Below, piece by piece: positions 49,002-60,689 of a stretch of 64,000 bases of DNA. The position numbers were made by a program, and so were the translations under genes. The stretch comes from Echinostoma caproni (taxonomy: Eukaryota; Platyhelminthes; Trematoda; Plagiorchiida; Echinostomatidae). The number at the start of each line of letters is the position of its first letter. Position 1 is the first letter of the stretch. The stretch is from positions 35,106-99,105 of the forward strand of contig UZAN01039979.1 of the NCBI GenBank assembly GCA_900618425.1, written 5' to 3'. The notes under the pieces were generated by a model. The model made no database searches. It was not told where the DNA came from and worked only from the letters and a program-made list of their open reading frames with translations.

Positions 49002-50999
49002 TACTCGTGATTGGAACGGATAGAAAGGAGAACGGAAAGTAACCAAAACCGAATAACACCCCGCCCGACTCGAGAATGCGCCGCTTTGTTTCGCTCCTAA
49101 TGTTTTGCTTTGCACCCCTATCTAATTTTCTCCCAATGAAAATAGGCCAGTAAAATGGAAATATATGTAATATCTCCATTGTGCAAAAAAGTATACGTTT
49201 TGCATATAACTCACTGTTCGTGTCATTCAATAGACACTGCTTCGTTTGATTACACTTCAATTTCTAATCGATCAATTTGGATACAATCATTTATTTTCTA
49301 TGCTTTGCATTCGGTACTAACTTTCTACAATGTTGTATTCAGGCGCTAATTCAAAACTACCATTTTCTCAGTACTTTGCTACCCAAGCCCTGATAAAGTT
49401 TACCAAGACGCGTTGAAGCTGGACACTATGATAGAAATGCCCAAATTGATCATTCAGTGTCCGTGGTTATTTTCTGTGACGTTTTCTTTTTTGTTTTCAT
49501 TTTCGTATTTTGTTCAGTTTTTTTAAGTCAGTTTCTTGTAACTATACCTGACTAAATTTGTCCCACTCAGCAAACCCTCTTCATTCTCCAAGTCAAACCA
49601 ATTGCTTCATCGATTCAGATATCCCTTAACTTTCCGCTTCAAACCTACATTGTTCCGCTAGCTCACTCACCAAATAAGCTTCCGGTCGTTTCATGGTTCA
49701 CTTATAAAGAAAAGCTTCAATATATAACACTTATGAATCTCTCACGACCCAAATTTCCGGGTTCTTTCTTCGAAATGATGTCGCTGGCTTTCCTCTTTTT
49801 TTTGTTTTCTTTTCCGCTTTCTTATCAATACAATTATGCGCACGCATTGCCCCTCAGTTACCCCATGAGTCGATATTTGAAAATCTCGTTTCATTCAACC
49901 TCTTGTCTGACAAAATGGCACACCACAAGTCACACCATGCAAATACATTTATAATATCTTAAAATTGTAAATGATATACAAACGGTCCACTGGACAATCC
50001 TATTGATTCACCCGTAAAGCAAACAGTTCAAATTAGGAATCGCTTTATTTCCCTAGCAAACGTATTCTCCTCTGTGCTCCTTGAAGTGTATTCTAAAAGT
50101 ACATGCTACTGAAGCGGTAAATTAATTTTGTATAGAATAATAGTTCCACTGTGCAAACAATTCCAGGTTATGTACTGCCTATAAGCTAAAAATATTAAAT
50201 TTTATTTCGCTTGCCATTGACGATTTACCATTCAGGAACCTATTCGGGTTTCGTTGGATTTCGGGGAAAGTAATTTTCAAATTTACGCGACAGATGAAGT
50301 GCATCGTGCCGCATATATGCCGATATAGCTCGGCAAAATCCGGTAAGCGTCTGTACAAGGTGGAATTTTTCGGAATTCAGAATGTGCGAAGGAATGGGGA
50401 CGATTGCGTCAGTTCAGCATTCAATGGGTGGGTAGGAATTGCAATCCTTTCCTCAAATTTGACGAAAATGTTTGTAGGGTAATCTGAAAGTTTCACGACT
50501 AGTTCACAGAAATTGAATAATCTTTAGGCCGCGGCGTAAAACTTGAAAATCTGGTTTATAAACTCCCAGGATAATAATGGGAGAACAACAAGGTTAGACA
50601 GGAGAAGATACGCTGGTATAAAAAGTAGACATAGATGACTCGAAAGTGCGAAACTGCCTGACGTTTGGAATTCGAAATGGGATTTAAGATGACCAACAAA
50701 AATCTATCTATCTATAGTTATCTATAGTTACTCTAAGATATTTGGCAGAGTTAACCTCAAGTTGTATATATGTCATCGGCTTGAGAACAAGCTTTTTACC
50801 AAAGTAACAATGAAGAAAATACGGGGATTGCAATACATAGTTGAGTAAAAGGCGTTCAGATGGTTCAGTTGATTTTTGAGATTAAAACATTTTTGTTTGT
50901 TTCACCGTACACTTTGATAACTTTTTGTGTTTTAGTTTCTTGTTTTTCATGGGGCACTAGATTTCAAAGCGCAGGCCAGACAGCATTCACGCCACTGAC
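49002..50999. other. Intergenic DNA, nothing recognised
   Basis: AT-rich, with stops in all frames and a short TCTA/AGTTA-like repeat near 50703-50735. No coding or repeat family recognised. Confidence 0.55.
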
Positions 51000-53040
51000 T
51001 TGTACGCTGGGTCATAACTATCATTGTATATAAAGAAAGACAATCCTCACCCCTTCGACCCTAACACGAAAAGAAACGTTACACCAACCGGAGCTAATGC
51101 AGTTACGCCATGTCATGGTCTGACCGCCACGGAGCTTTTTCCTGCCTTGTCCAGATTGTTCAAAGAGAGTACGGAAAATTAGTCAATGGGCAGGCATGCG
51201 CAAAACATGACCGGACCATCGGAAGCGGTATGGAGTGATTACTTCTTTCAGAGAACGACTATCCACTCCCAACACAACGGTGAATCTCGTCATTCCTTAC
51301 CGGTTGTTCCCACCGGACACGAGTAATGCTTCGCAGAAATCGATGATCAAATACAGAAAGTGGATTATCATCCTCAACGCGGCGGGGCAAGGTCTAGCAA
51401 CCTTAAAATCGAACACTTCGAACCGCGGTGGTGTAAACCTTTTTCTTAGGGGACAAGCAGATATCATGACGGAGCAACGGGTGTCGCAGGTCGACAAAGC
51501 TGCTCTAGCTTCCGCTATTCGTGATGTAATCTTCCAGCAGCAACACCAGCTGCGATCAGCCTTGCGAGGTACTATACCCTTAACCACTTGCAACTGATCA
51601 CCGCCGACGGTGAGTGCAGGCACAGGCTCCAGCCACTCTTGAGCAAGCACTTTGCACTTGGATGGTGCAAAGCACATACCATACCTGGATACCTCTATCG
51701 CCTAGCGGTTCAAAGTGTTGAGCCGCCTGTGTATGGTCACCTAGCAGGGTAGTGTCATCGGCATATTTTCGTCAAGGATTCTGTTCCCTGTGAACGATTC
51801 GAATTCACTGTTTGCTAGGCCAGACAAAGCATTCGGTAGAACATCCTCTACGACAGAGTTGAAAAGTAATGGGGATATAGGACAACCTTATCAAACTCCA
51901 CTGTAGACCCCAAAGGGTGGCCAAAGCAAACCATAGGCCCGAATCCGACATGAGGTATGACGATAGAACTCTTTAAAGATCGACACACTTCTCAGGTACT
52001 CCAATGCTTGACAATCAGTTTCTTAATGTGGTCCGATCGACAGAGTTGCAGGCGGCGTAACTGTCTAAGAACACAATGATCTTTGGTCTGTGGTAAGCAT
52101 GACGGTGCTCTAGCAACTGTTGGAGGGTGAAGATTTGATAGACGCATCGACGAGCGGCACGAAAACCAGCCTGCTCCTTGCGGATCTGCTTTTCATGTGT
52201 CCTTGCTCAGAATTATGGACGCCAACAGCTTTGACGCTATCGGGATCGGACTTACACCCATATAACTGGCGCAGTCGCTTTTTGAAGATAGGGATAACAA
52301 TCGTTTGCTCCCTCCCCCCACCCCTCCCCCGATGAGGAGATGATCTGTTCAGTGTTCCAAACTTTGGAGAACAGAACTTGTAGTTCTCTGACAGGCTTTA
52401 CTCCACCATCTTTCAATAGAGGTGGAGGAAGGCCATCGGGGCGCGGCGGTTTGTGACGACCCAAGGCGTAGATATCACAAATTGGGTCTATTGAGACAGA
52501 TCATGGGACGTTTCTCAGACTAGCTGTGTGAGAAGCCGATGCTGGTAACTGCGGAGGCTTCCGTTGAGGTTATGATTCGTTGCGTGTCGTATTTCATTGG
52601 GCTCGCAGCCAGTCGGGATTGATCGACATGCATCACGAAGGCCTAGAGGCTCCACAGAAATCCAGTGTGTTACGGCACGATGTCTCAGACCAAAATAACT
52701 AAGCCAGCAGAATGTAGAGCATTATTGATAAGCGACCAGTTGGCGCGTTTTGAAAGTCGAGCTGGTTCGGACAACTTATCACAGTTGTGCGTTTAGAATG
52801 TCCACCGAAGTAAATCAAAAGCTTGGCGCAAGGAGTGTTGCAGTGCGATCGGCAGTCGTGTATGCAGCCCCTCAATTTGTGGCCTATAGCTATGTAGTTG
52901 ATCTGCGTTCGTCGCTGGCTCAAGGAGGGTGTACTGGCAGTTGGAACGTCTGAAGTTCTTATTAGCGAGGAATGGGCAGTTGTTGGACCCTAGAGCCAAA
53001 AGTCACTTCCCGTTTTCCGAACAACAGGAAACCAGAACTT
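51000..53040 (-). mobile_element. Decayed RTE-like non-LTR retrotransposon (endonuclease and RT)
   Basis: Read from 53040 down. It opens with the endonuclease C-terminus (LGSNNCPFLANKNFRRSNCQ, RRTQINYIAIGHKLRGCIHD) and then the connector. The RT start at 52464-52252 shows PRPDGLPPPLLKDGG and VRELQVLFSKVWNTEQI, followed by RT middle pieces. The thumb (MCFAPSKCKVLAQEWLEPVP, ALTVGGDQLQVVKG at about 51677-51570) comes next, and the 3' end (WSGHVLRMPAH, RGGQTMTWRN) lies near 51230-51110. Frameshifts and stops occur throughout. It shares its family with the + strand fragment at 44715-45690. The 5' part of the endonuclease is missing or unrecognisable. Confidence 0.8.
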
Positions 53041-53894
53041 TTCAACTTCAAGTGAACCCGTTGTAACTTTGGGTGAATCCAACCAACCGCATTCTACCAG
53101 GAACCCAACAAGTTTGGTTCTTCTGCCGTCACGAGTCACTGATTGGACCGGGTCTGTCGAGACACTATCCCGTGAACTGATTTCTTTCCGGGTTCACTCT
53201 CTTTCTCTGGCNTCTCTGGCACGAAAGGAGGCATTCCAGGCCATCTACCGGGTTTCATATAATCGACCAAAAGAGGTGAGACACAGAATAATGTCCACAG
53301 CTGAAGCATCCGCGATCAGGCTAAACCGACCAAAGGCGAGTCCGCAGAGACAGTCTGTCAAGTCCCTACTGCTGTCCTTGTCTAAGGTCAGTGAGATTGT
53401 GGTACATATCGCGTTCAAATTCACCCCTGACTGGTCCATCCGGACACTCCCCAACGTCTACCATCTCAATTACTGTATGGGTACTCACACTGCAGATTAC
53501 CACGCTATTTTGTGTCTACCTGTTTATTGGGGTGGTATTTGATCGTTCGCCCTCGCCCCAACCGGTTACATTTTGTTCTTGACCGTTGATTCTGTGAACT
53601 TTAGATGAGAATGAACAAACTCGGTGGTAATTTGCCTCGGTCGGCCAAAGCAGAAAGCGAGTCACATCAAACTGGATCGATGAAACGTCACCATACTCAG
53701 GCTTGAATATAGGAATGAATCATTATATGAATGGGTTCAGTCCAGGCCACAATAGCCCTCAATACCTCAGTGAGTAAATTCCATTGATGCAGAGATACCC
53801 TAAAATAACACGAATTCCTAAGAGCCAGATGCAATCGCCTACATATTTCTGGCATTGAAAGGCACACTTGACAAGAGACTTACCAATGGTACAA

Positions 53895-54340
53895 TGATAC
53901 AATGAAAGAATTAACAGTATTCGACCTCAATAACAGGATGGAAGAATGGGTGGAGAGGTTTCCCGAGGGTCAGTAAAACATCCAAAGGACTCCTTGAAGC
54001 GGCTGCTGATTAATAACTTGCTGGCCACCAAGTTCCAGGCACAAGAAATGGCCTAATTCAATTTCTTCGTACGTGCGGAAAACACATATTGTCGCGATTT
54101 CATCCTCCATTGGAACAAGCAGGCTGCACGTTGCAATTATGGTGATCATCTGAAGGAACAACTGCTTGACCGTCTGGTGACAGGTATCAACAACTTGACA
54201 CGTCACCGGAAATCGATGGAAAATAAAAACCTGACGTTCTCAGCGGCACGCAATATATGTGAACAACATGATGATCTGATCCAAGCAACTTTCAACGAAG
54301 CGGTCACTACGGAGAGTATGCAAACAGTTCCGCTGTAACC
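53895..54340 (+). pseudogene. Gypsy A gag remnant
   Basis: Frames joined by shifts contain MKELTVFDLNNRMEEWVERF, then FVRAENTYCRDFILHWNKQ and LLDRLVTGINNLTRHRK, the pattern of Ty3/gypsy capsid proteins of this type (a helix ending 'L.dRlv.Gin......' before the zinc knuckle). No intact zinc knuckle was seen. Shifts and a stop break it. Confidence 0.6.
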
Positions 54341-54802
54341 TAGCACAGCTGAGCAAGACACAAGCCCTGTGTTTTCATAATGAGCCCAGAGTCAGTGTTC
54401 CCAATTCATATTCAAGGAAGCGGTACTACAGTCTGGCGTACAGCACAAATTTAATTTGGACACGGGGAGTATGAAATTTATCATTTCTACTGAAATATTA
54501 CGATCGACTTGTCCCGAAGCAGAAACCTTAACGTCTGTATAGATCCTCGGTGTTATCGGATATAAACGGCTGTTGATGAGCGAGGTTTTGCTGATGGTAC
54601 AATCTGCAGAAAACTTCTTCTTCCCACTGGCTTCTTGACCGTCAAAGGCGGTCCATCCATACTGGGTTTAGCTGTTATTCGTGTTGACCCAATCCGTGTC
54701 ACTTCAAACCAGCACCGCGTCCAACATGCAGACGCATCTGCAGCGTTTAATCGTGAAGTGTTTCAACCTACCGAAATGAAAGTTGACGATTAACCAATCT
54801 TC

Positions 54803-55291
54803 ATGAAACGGCGTGTAATTCCATATGGTCCACGTGAAGGTGTATTGAAGGTCATCGAGAAAATGGAGCGTGATGGTATCATCACTCATATCATACCAAG
54901 CGTGTGGGCAACAACAATTGTGGTAGTCATCAAAAGTGACGGTAAAACACCACGAATTTGCGGTGACTATCGGCTGACCCTGAACCCTCGGTTGAGACAG
55001 TGTGCCGCCACTACCATGGAGCCAGAAGATTTCATGAAAGCATTGCATAGCAGCACGTGCTTTTCAAAGATCGACTTGGAAGACGCATATCTCAAAATTG
55101 CTCTCGTTCTAGCATACCTACAATTCACTACCATAAACACGCCGTGGGGAATGTATCGATACAAGTTCTTTTTGTCCGGTCTACATAATTCATCAAGCGT
55201 ATTCCAGCCTGCCATTGACGAAGTCAATTGTGGACTCAATGGTGTGTTGGTATTGTATCGGACTGTCGTCCAGTGGTTCAGTAACTCGTAG
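54803..55291 (+). pseudogene. Gypsy A reverse transcriptase fragment
   Basis: A 162-codon open stretch. It starts at the RT entry motif RRVIPYGPREGVLKVIEKME and contains GIITHIIPSVWATTIVVVIK, DYRLTLNPRL, the block A motif CFSKIDLEDAYLKI and YRYKFFLSGLHNSSSVFQP. It stops being RT-like just before the catalytic YxDD block, replaced by unrelated sequence from about 55262. The gypsy RT identity is clear; the fragment cannot be active. Confidence 0.85.
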
Positions 55292-55790
55292 ATACGAACC
55301 CCAAATCCGATTCCGGATAACGAGAAGTCGGTAATCTACGTGTCCTATAAACAAGCAAATATGTACAGAAACAAGCACCATACCTCAAATTGTGGGTCAA
55401 TCTGGTCTCCACGGTACAAGAACAAGGTACAAAGCGGGTCAAGAGGCGGAACAAAACACCTGCGGGACGGTCACCAAAAGGAATGCAAACTAGGCTTAGA
55501 AAAGGGACAATTTAAGGGGTAAAAACACCAATCGCAAGTGCTCGATAATGAAGCGCAATCATCGATCAATGCAAGGCACACAGACGGTTCACAGGATCCT
55601 ATGAAACAAAGCAGTTCGCTAAGCAAATGAAGCGAATGGTCAAATATGAAGGTCAACATAAAGAGGACGGGATGACAATGAACTTGAACCAAGCGTGGGT
55701 GGGGGAACGGATCCAGGGTAGTTCGTATGTAATGACGTACGAGNGAGAGTTCAAGGACGATAAGGGTAGATGACGCGCAAATCCTGACCC
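55262..55790. other. Unrecognised purine-rich segment replacing the RT catalytic region of gypsy A
   Basis: Between the RT piece ending at about 55260 and the RNase H connection starting at about 55800 lies some 530 bases of A/G-rich DNA with no RT, gag or repeat similarity that I recognise. It may be an insertion accompanied by loss of the RT palm and thumb, or an assembly join (an N is present at 55744). Confidence 0.5.
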
Positions 55791-55799
55791 TGGTCGATT

Positions 55800-56490
55800 T
55801 TGTCCTTTGACTAAACTGGAATCACCGGAAGACCAACACCAGCTGAAGTCCATCATAAGATGCCTCCAATACCACTCAAGTTTCATCCCGAACTTTGCCA
55901 CGACTGCTCAAATGCTGTTTTCGGCTCAGTCGGCAGTAGAATGGAAGTGAACGGCCAAGTGTGAACACATTCTGAGCCAAATCATTCATTTGATAACGGA
56001 ACGGCCAGTGCTAGCCTCGTTTTCCCCGGAGAAACACCTAAAGTTGATTACGGACGCGTCGGATGTTGACATTTGTACTGCACTTGAACAGGACGGATGT
56101 TCGATTGTGTGCATCTCTCGCTTATTGTACACGACAGAACGAGGATATTCGTAGATGCCGAAGGAAGCAATGGCCGTACGTATATTGGACTGTCCAGCGC
56201 CTGCACAGATACTTGTTTGGACTGCGTTTCACCATCGTGACCGATCAAGCGCTGCGATACCCATTCAGTCCACACAAGTCGATCTTCAAACCGACAGCGG
56301 ATGTGATTAAGCAATGGAGCATTGCACTGACTGCCTGCGACTACGACATAGTGCACCGCCCATTCAAAACAATTCCTCAAGCCGATTTTCTTTCCCGCTG
56401 GTCCAGCTTCTCGGCAGCCAATATATGCCATTTTATTGCTACAGCTGCCCCGGTATCACGAGAGGAGTGGCGCAAATTCACAAAGTAGAT
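55800..56490 (+). pseudogene. Gypsy A connection and RNase H fragment
   Basis: The connection segment reads LTKLESPEDQHQLKSIIRCL and SSFIPNFATTAQ. RNase H follows, with LKLITDASDVDICTALEQDG (the first catalytic Asp is in TDASDV) and, after a frameshift, YLFGLRFTIVTDQALRYPF and TACDYDIVHRPFKTIPQADF (the DYDI and ADxLSR hallmarks). At least two stops or shifts interrupt it. Confidence 0.85.
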
Positions 56491-56589
56491 ATCAAAACAG
56501 CCCTATCAAAACGACGTTTTGACCCGAAGCGGATATTACAACCGTTCTAGGCTTATCGGAAAGAAATCATAGTACAACCTGAGGGAATA

Positions 56590-57060
56590 CTATGCCGCAA
56601 CGAGTGACTGATCATCCGACTTCCATTACGCAAGGCTGTGCTAGAAGATCTGCACAAGGGCCACTTAGGGGTGGAGAAAATGAAGTCGTTGGCATGACAC
56701 ATGTACTGGTGTCCCGGCATAGATGAAGGCATTGATCGAACAGCTACGAACTGCGAAGTGTGCGTACACAAGCAGAAGTCAAAACCGAAGAATTGGGTAC
56801 CATAACCAGAAAGCTGTATACCTTGGTAACGCACACATGTCGACTTCTGTGGTCCATTTCTGGCCATTATCATGCACTGGTACCCATCGACTCGTACATA
56901 AAGTGGCCGGAGGTGTTTCTAACCAGTGCACTGACTACATCGTTTGTAATGCGGGCTCTAAAAACGTGTTTCAGTCGAGAAGGTGTTCCAGTAGTGTTGG
57001 TAACCGATGGTGGATCGGAATTCTGCGTTGCGGAGTTGAAAGCTTGGCTGGACAGTATTG
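56590..57060 (+). pseudogene. Gypsy A integrase, part 1
   Basis: The zinc-binding start (LRKAVLEDLHKGHLGVEKMK then CPGIDEGIDRTATNCEVC) leads to the catalytic core (ALVPIDSYIKWPEVFLTSAL and LVTDGGSEFCVAELKAWLDS), with frameshifts between. The second catalytic Asp is visible in VTDGGSEF. It is cut at 57060 by the Penelope-like insertion and continues in phase at 58105. Confidence 0.85.
57055..57060. repeat. Target-site duplication of the Penelope-like insertion, left copy
   Basis: The hexamer GTATTG directly precedes the inserted element; the same hexamer lies at 58099-58104 directly after it. Confidence 0.7.
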
Positions 57061-57393
57061 AGAACAACAGCGTGGCGAACAAGCTCGTTTTCAGTTATTC
57101 GTAATCATGCCATTACATAACATTAAATATGACTAACTAATTAGGGACTGAGAACTTCGAGTCCTAATGATTCAGCTGTTGCTCCAATCATGCGTGCGTG
57201 TGTTTGTGTGAAATTATTCAGTGTCAAAAGTTCAAGTGATTGCACACATGTTAAAGTGGCTGAAGTGGGCCAGGGGAGATTAAGTGCTTGCACAAATTTC
57301 TTCTGGGCGCACAAGGGGAGGGTGGTTGTGAATCCGAATACTTACGGCTTCGGCCGTGGATACGATGTTTCACTGCTTTTGTTTGGCCTGCCT

Positions 57394-57648
57394 CTAACCT
57401 TGTAAACCGGTCGGAATGCGTCTGCCACATTTGATTGAGTGATTTGACTCAACGAGATGCGAACACACCACGCTCGTAATTGTCTTAATTGTTCCAGCCC
57501 TCAGCCAAGCCGGGTGGTGTTCGCGAAAGCGATCGGATAAGCGCCTGGTCGTGCGGCCCATGTATCCAGTCCCACAGGAACAGGTGAATGAATATACACA
57601 AAATGAGGCTGCAGAATCTGAAACTTTATCCTTCAGTCTGGAACACAA
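57394..57648 (-). pseudogene. Penelope-like GIY-YIG endonuclease fragment
   Basis: An open piece of 84 codons ending at the element's natural stop. The GIY-YIG core appears as VYSFTC and GYMGRTTRRL, in the Penelope-type arrangement with Cys residues before the second half-motif (CSCGTGYMGRT) and a downstream REHHPAW. The domain would nick target DNA during integration in an intact element. It belongs to a 5'-truncated copy lacking the RT core. Confidence 0.85.
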
Positions 57649-58098
57649 TTGGTTTAGAAGTGAACTGTGTTTAGAAGTGAATTGCGCAGCGCAAAATGTT
57701 CTGCTTACTGCACTTGTTAGCTTTCTTTAAAAGACTTCTGCCTCTGTATCTCCCTTTAACGACAGGTGCACATAGACAGACTTCTTCGCTGCTCCTATTT
57801 CCTTTGGCCGTTCCTCGTGTTCTAGCATTGCCCTATCGATAAATTGTTCGGAATAGCCATTCTGAGCAAAAACAGTGCATAGAAACTGAAGTTCATTGTC
57901 AAGTGTCCGTTGTGTATATTTTCTTCGCTCTTTGAACCAAAGGGCGAATTAGGTTAATCTTCCCCTGAAGAGGGACAAAACTATGAAAATAGAAATATTG
58001 TCCATTCCACGGGGCTTTTTTATGCACCGATAACTGAGTGGAGCTACCGCTGCGGCGTTGTATGAGTAAGCCTAGAAAGGCTATACTATTATTGTATT

Positions 58099-58104
58099 GT
58101 ATTG
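58099..58104. repeat. Target-site duplication of the Penelope-like insertion, right copy
   Basis: GTATTG repeats the hexamer at 57055-57060, and gypsy integrase sequence resumes in phase at 58105. A third, overlapping GTATTG at 58094-58099 leaves a small uncertainty about the exact junction. Confidence 0.7.
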
Positions 58105-58480
58105 GTTGCCGAAATCTGCGCATAGCACCACATCCACGTTCAAACGGTGAAAACGGTGAAGAGCGTCATTGCATCTGCGATTCCGAAGACAATTTCAGAG
58201 TTGGAAATATTCATGGACAACTTCCTGTTGCAATACCGAAATGCTGCACATGCCAACGCCAAAGAGTGTCCAGCGAAACTGTTCAAACCCAGAAGTTTAC
58301 GATTATCATTACAATGAGTTGATTCAAGTGACACTAGGTACTTCCGAGGAAACGACCGAGACCAGTAGCAGGTATCGTACCCCAAATCATTGGCCTTGAT
58401 ATGGTGGAGATCACTGACCTGACAGAAGCGACTGTTAATCGACGCCACATCTATCAAGTGCATTCCAATGAACCTCCTTG
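58105..58480 (+). pseudogene. Gypsy A integrase, part 2 (C-terminal end)
   Basis: Integrase sequence resumes after the Penelope-like insertion: IAPHPRSNGENGE, then in another frame VKSVIASAIPKTISELEIFM and LLQYRNAAHANAKECPAKLF, the usual 'fl..YR...h.tT..sPa.Llfgr' block. VTDLTEATVNRRHIYQV closes the integrase at about 58420-58460. The frames shift between these pieces. Confidence 0.8.
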
Positions 58481-59389
58481 TTCGATTGAGGATTCTACAG
58501 AAGCTATCCATGAAAAATCGCCCGGTGATACTGCGTTGCATATATGGAGAACGAAAAACTAGCAGGTACATGCTCCTAAAACGCCTACTGATGAGAATGA
58601 CCCTCGGGCGCTACAAAGACCAAGCAGAAGAGCAAGTCAATTCGACGAGGCTCTTTTTAGGGAGAAGAGTTGTGGTGATCCCATTGTACGGGACAATTCC
58701 AGCCACGGGGCGAAGCGTTACAATTTCTGTACAACGAACCACAGGCCAATCGTGCCGACCAAATCAGAGGTGGTGCGGTACAGACAGAAGCTGTATTAAA
58801 TCAATAATACAAGCAGGCCACCGTTGGATACCTGTATAACCAATAAAATTCTGTTGTACGTTTTATTTAATCTCCACTCTCTCTCTCAGTAAACGAACCG
58901 CTACTTTTCCGGTCTTTTTCCTGCATCTCGGTGAAGGGAGGTTCCAGTGTTTCAGTTGCGTCCGCGATTCGTGAATCGTAATCCGTGCCTACTTCAAATC
59001 CAACATCGCCTCTTCTGGAAGACTTTGGCAAACAATAGCTTTCTAAAAAGGGAAATGGCAAATATTAAGCGGCGGACCGCACTTGCCGCGTCACAGTGCT
59101 GTTCACGGATATACGAGGTGTTTTGTGCGGAGAATCGCTATTGTGTGAGAAAACCTTATCGATTCATTCTCACGATAACACTTTGGGCCCATTCGAATCA
59201 TAATGTCACAAAGCAGTCTATTTTTGGACTGATTCCAATGAGAACGTTGGGACATTACTTACCCTTACATACAACTGAACCTAAATCCGATACTACTGAA
59301 GATATCCAAAAGCTGGTGATCTGGTGTACTGGAAATACGGGAGGAATGAGCGTTCCTGAAACATTGTTGGAGGTCGACGGTGAGCAGGT

Positions 59390-59960
59390 ATTTCTGAAAA
59401 GGTTTCTTACCATACGGACAAGGTGGTATGACGAAAGCGATCGAATATATGGAGAAGAATGGTGTTATTTCCCGAGTGACGTCATCAGCATGGGACACAC
59501 CGATTGTTGTCGCGATAAATAGGATGGCGAAATTCCTAAGACGCGATAATTACCGGTTGACGCTCAATCCTCGATCGCGACGACAATGGAGACAAACGAC
59601 TTCATGAAACCATACACTGTTGTCAGTTTGTCTCTGCCAGATCATCTGGCAGATGCCTACCTTCAGATTTCATTGCATCCAAATTCGCGGGCATTTACGA
59701 CCATCAATGAACCTTAGGGATTGTTCCAGTATAATTTTCTCCCTCTCAGTTTACACGTGACATCCGGAGTATCTCAGACCACAATAGACTACTCTGTATT
59801 GGAGTTTAAATTCCTTGGATTCACTGTCTGCTCCAAAGGATATCGACAGGACCTAAACCGTTACAAACCCCTAATGAGTTTCGAATCCCCCAAAGATCGA
59901 TATAATCCATGTTCATTTATGGTTTTGTGTGATACCACTCACTTGTGAGTAGTCGGTAAC
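59390..59960 (+). pseudogene. Gypsy B reverse transcriptase remnant
   Basis: Pieces in three frames follow the RT order. They are VFLKRFLTIRTR with the shifted continuation KAIEYMEKNGVISRVTSSAW, then DNYRLTLNPRS, LSLPDHLADAYLQISLHPNS and FKFLGFTVCSKGYRQD (the segment after the catalytic block). The YxDD region itself appears deleted between about 59790 and 59800. Inactive. Confidence 0.75.
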
Positions 59961-60119
59961 TTCCGGTGATTAAAAATAGAACAAGACCATCAAGGACCAA
60001 GTCATATGTTTGGGAAGAATAAACACTACCTGCTCTACCCATTACTTTATGTGTCACGATGTGTTGCGATGGCATGTTTCTGATAAGGTTTTCGTGTTAT
60101 GCATGCAAAATTAGTTACC

Positions 60120-60600
60120 TCCAATCTGTGTTCTGTCGTCCATCAGCACCACCTTTTGGGAATATATCAATCGGATGTCTTCACTATGGTTCACGATTCA
60201 TTCCAGATTTCTCCACTAGGGCTCAATCCTTGTTTGTCGCGCAATCCGCTGGGGAATGAAAATGAACCGTGGACAGTGAAAGAACCTTTCACGAATTCAT
60301 ATACGCCGTCACTGAAAGTCCAATTCTGGTATCGTGTTCTCCACCGAAATCAATTATACTAGTGACGGATGCGTCCGAGGTGGGTATTGATGTTAAATTG
60401 AAACAAGAAAGACTTCCTATGATTTGTATATCCCGATCTCTCAACCCTGTGCAGAAAGGTTACTTCTAAACCCAGAAAGAAGCCTTGGGGTTTTTTGAGC
60501 GGTCCGGAAACTTCACGAGTATTTGGTTGAACTGCAATTTTTCGATTGTGACGGATCATCAAGCACTACAATTCTTATTCAATCCCAACAATTCTATCGC
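60120..60600 (+). pseudogene. Gypsy B connection and RNase H remnant
   Basis: GSRFIPDFSTRAQSLFVAQS marks the connection. IILVTDASEVGIDVKLKQER carries the first RNase H catalytic Asp (TDASEV), and MICISRSLNPVQKGYF follows. A stop at about 60468 and a shift separate the VELQ-FF-IVTDHQAL region at about 60525-60570. Confidence 0.8.
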
Positions 60601-60689
60601 CAAAGCATTATCCGCCACTATTCAAAGATGAAGTATTGCACTGGCAGCTTAAGACTATGATATTGTGCATCGGCCAGGCAAGACAGTAC

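Larger units (their letters stand above)
57061..58104 (-). mobile_element. 5'-truncated Penelope-like element with GIY-YIG domain, nested in gypsy A
   Basis: On the minus strand, 58123-57899 carries the end of a Penelope-type RT (SIAFLGLLIQRRSGSSTQLS, APWNGQYFYFHSFVPLQGKI). Next comes the connector (LQFLCTVFAQNGYSEQFIDR, about 57880-57820, and AAKKSVYVHLSLKG near 57770). The GIY-YIG endonuclease at 57648-57394 reads FCVYSFTCSCGTGYMGRTTR followed by RFREHHPAWL. The RT palm is absent, so the copy is 5'-truncated as is usual for these elements. Few disruptions are seen after the RT, which suggests a younger age than its host element. The left 330 bases are its 3' untranslated part. Confidence 0.85.
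53680..58870 (+). mobile_element. Decayed Ty3/gypsy retrotransposon A
   Basis: The element shows gag (about 53895-54340), a damaged protease region (LDTGSMKFIIS near 54460), RT (about 54800-55260), RNase H (about 55800-56430) and integrase (about 56590-57060, resuming at 58105-58300). It is interrupted by unrecognised DNA at about 55262-55790 and by an antisense Penelope-like element at 57061-58104. Many stops and frameshifts make it non-autonomous. No long terminal repeats were identified by eye, so both ends are approximate. Confidence 0.75.

Noticed and set aside
48516..49260. Long antisense open frames (199 and 242 codons) near 48.5-49.3 kb
   Set aside because: They are open only because they cross 463 N bases; the real sequence at either end shows no domain.
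53069..53542. 157-codon open frame before gypsy A
   Set aside because: It contains an N and reads as low-information sequence; it may lie in a degraded terminal repeat, but no matching copy was found downstream.
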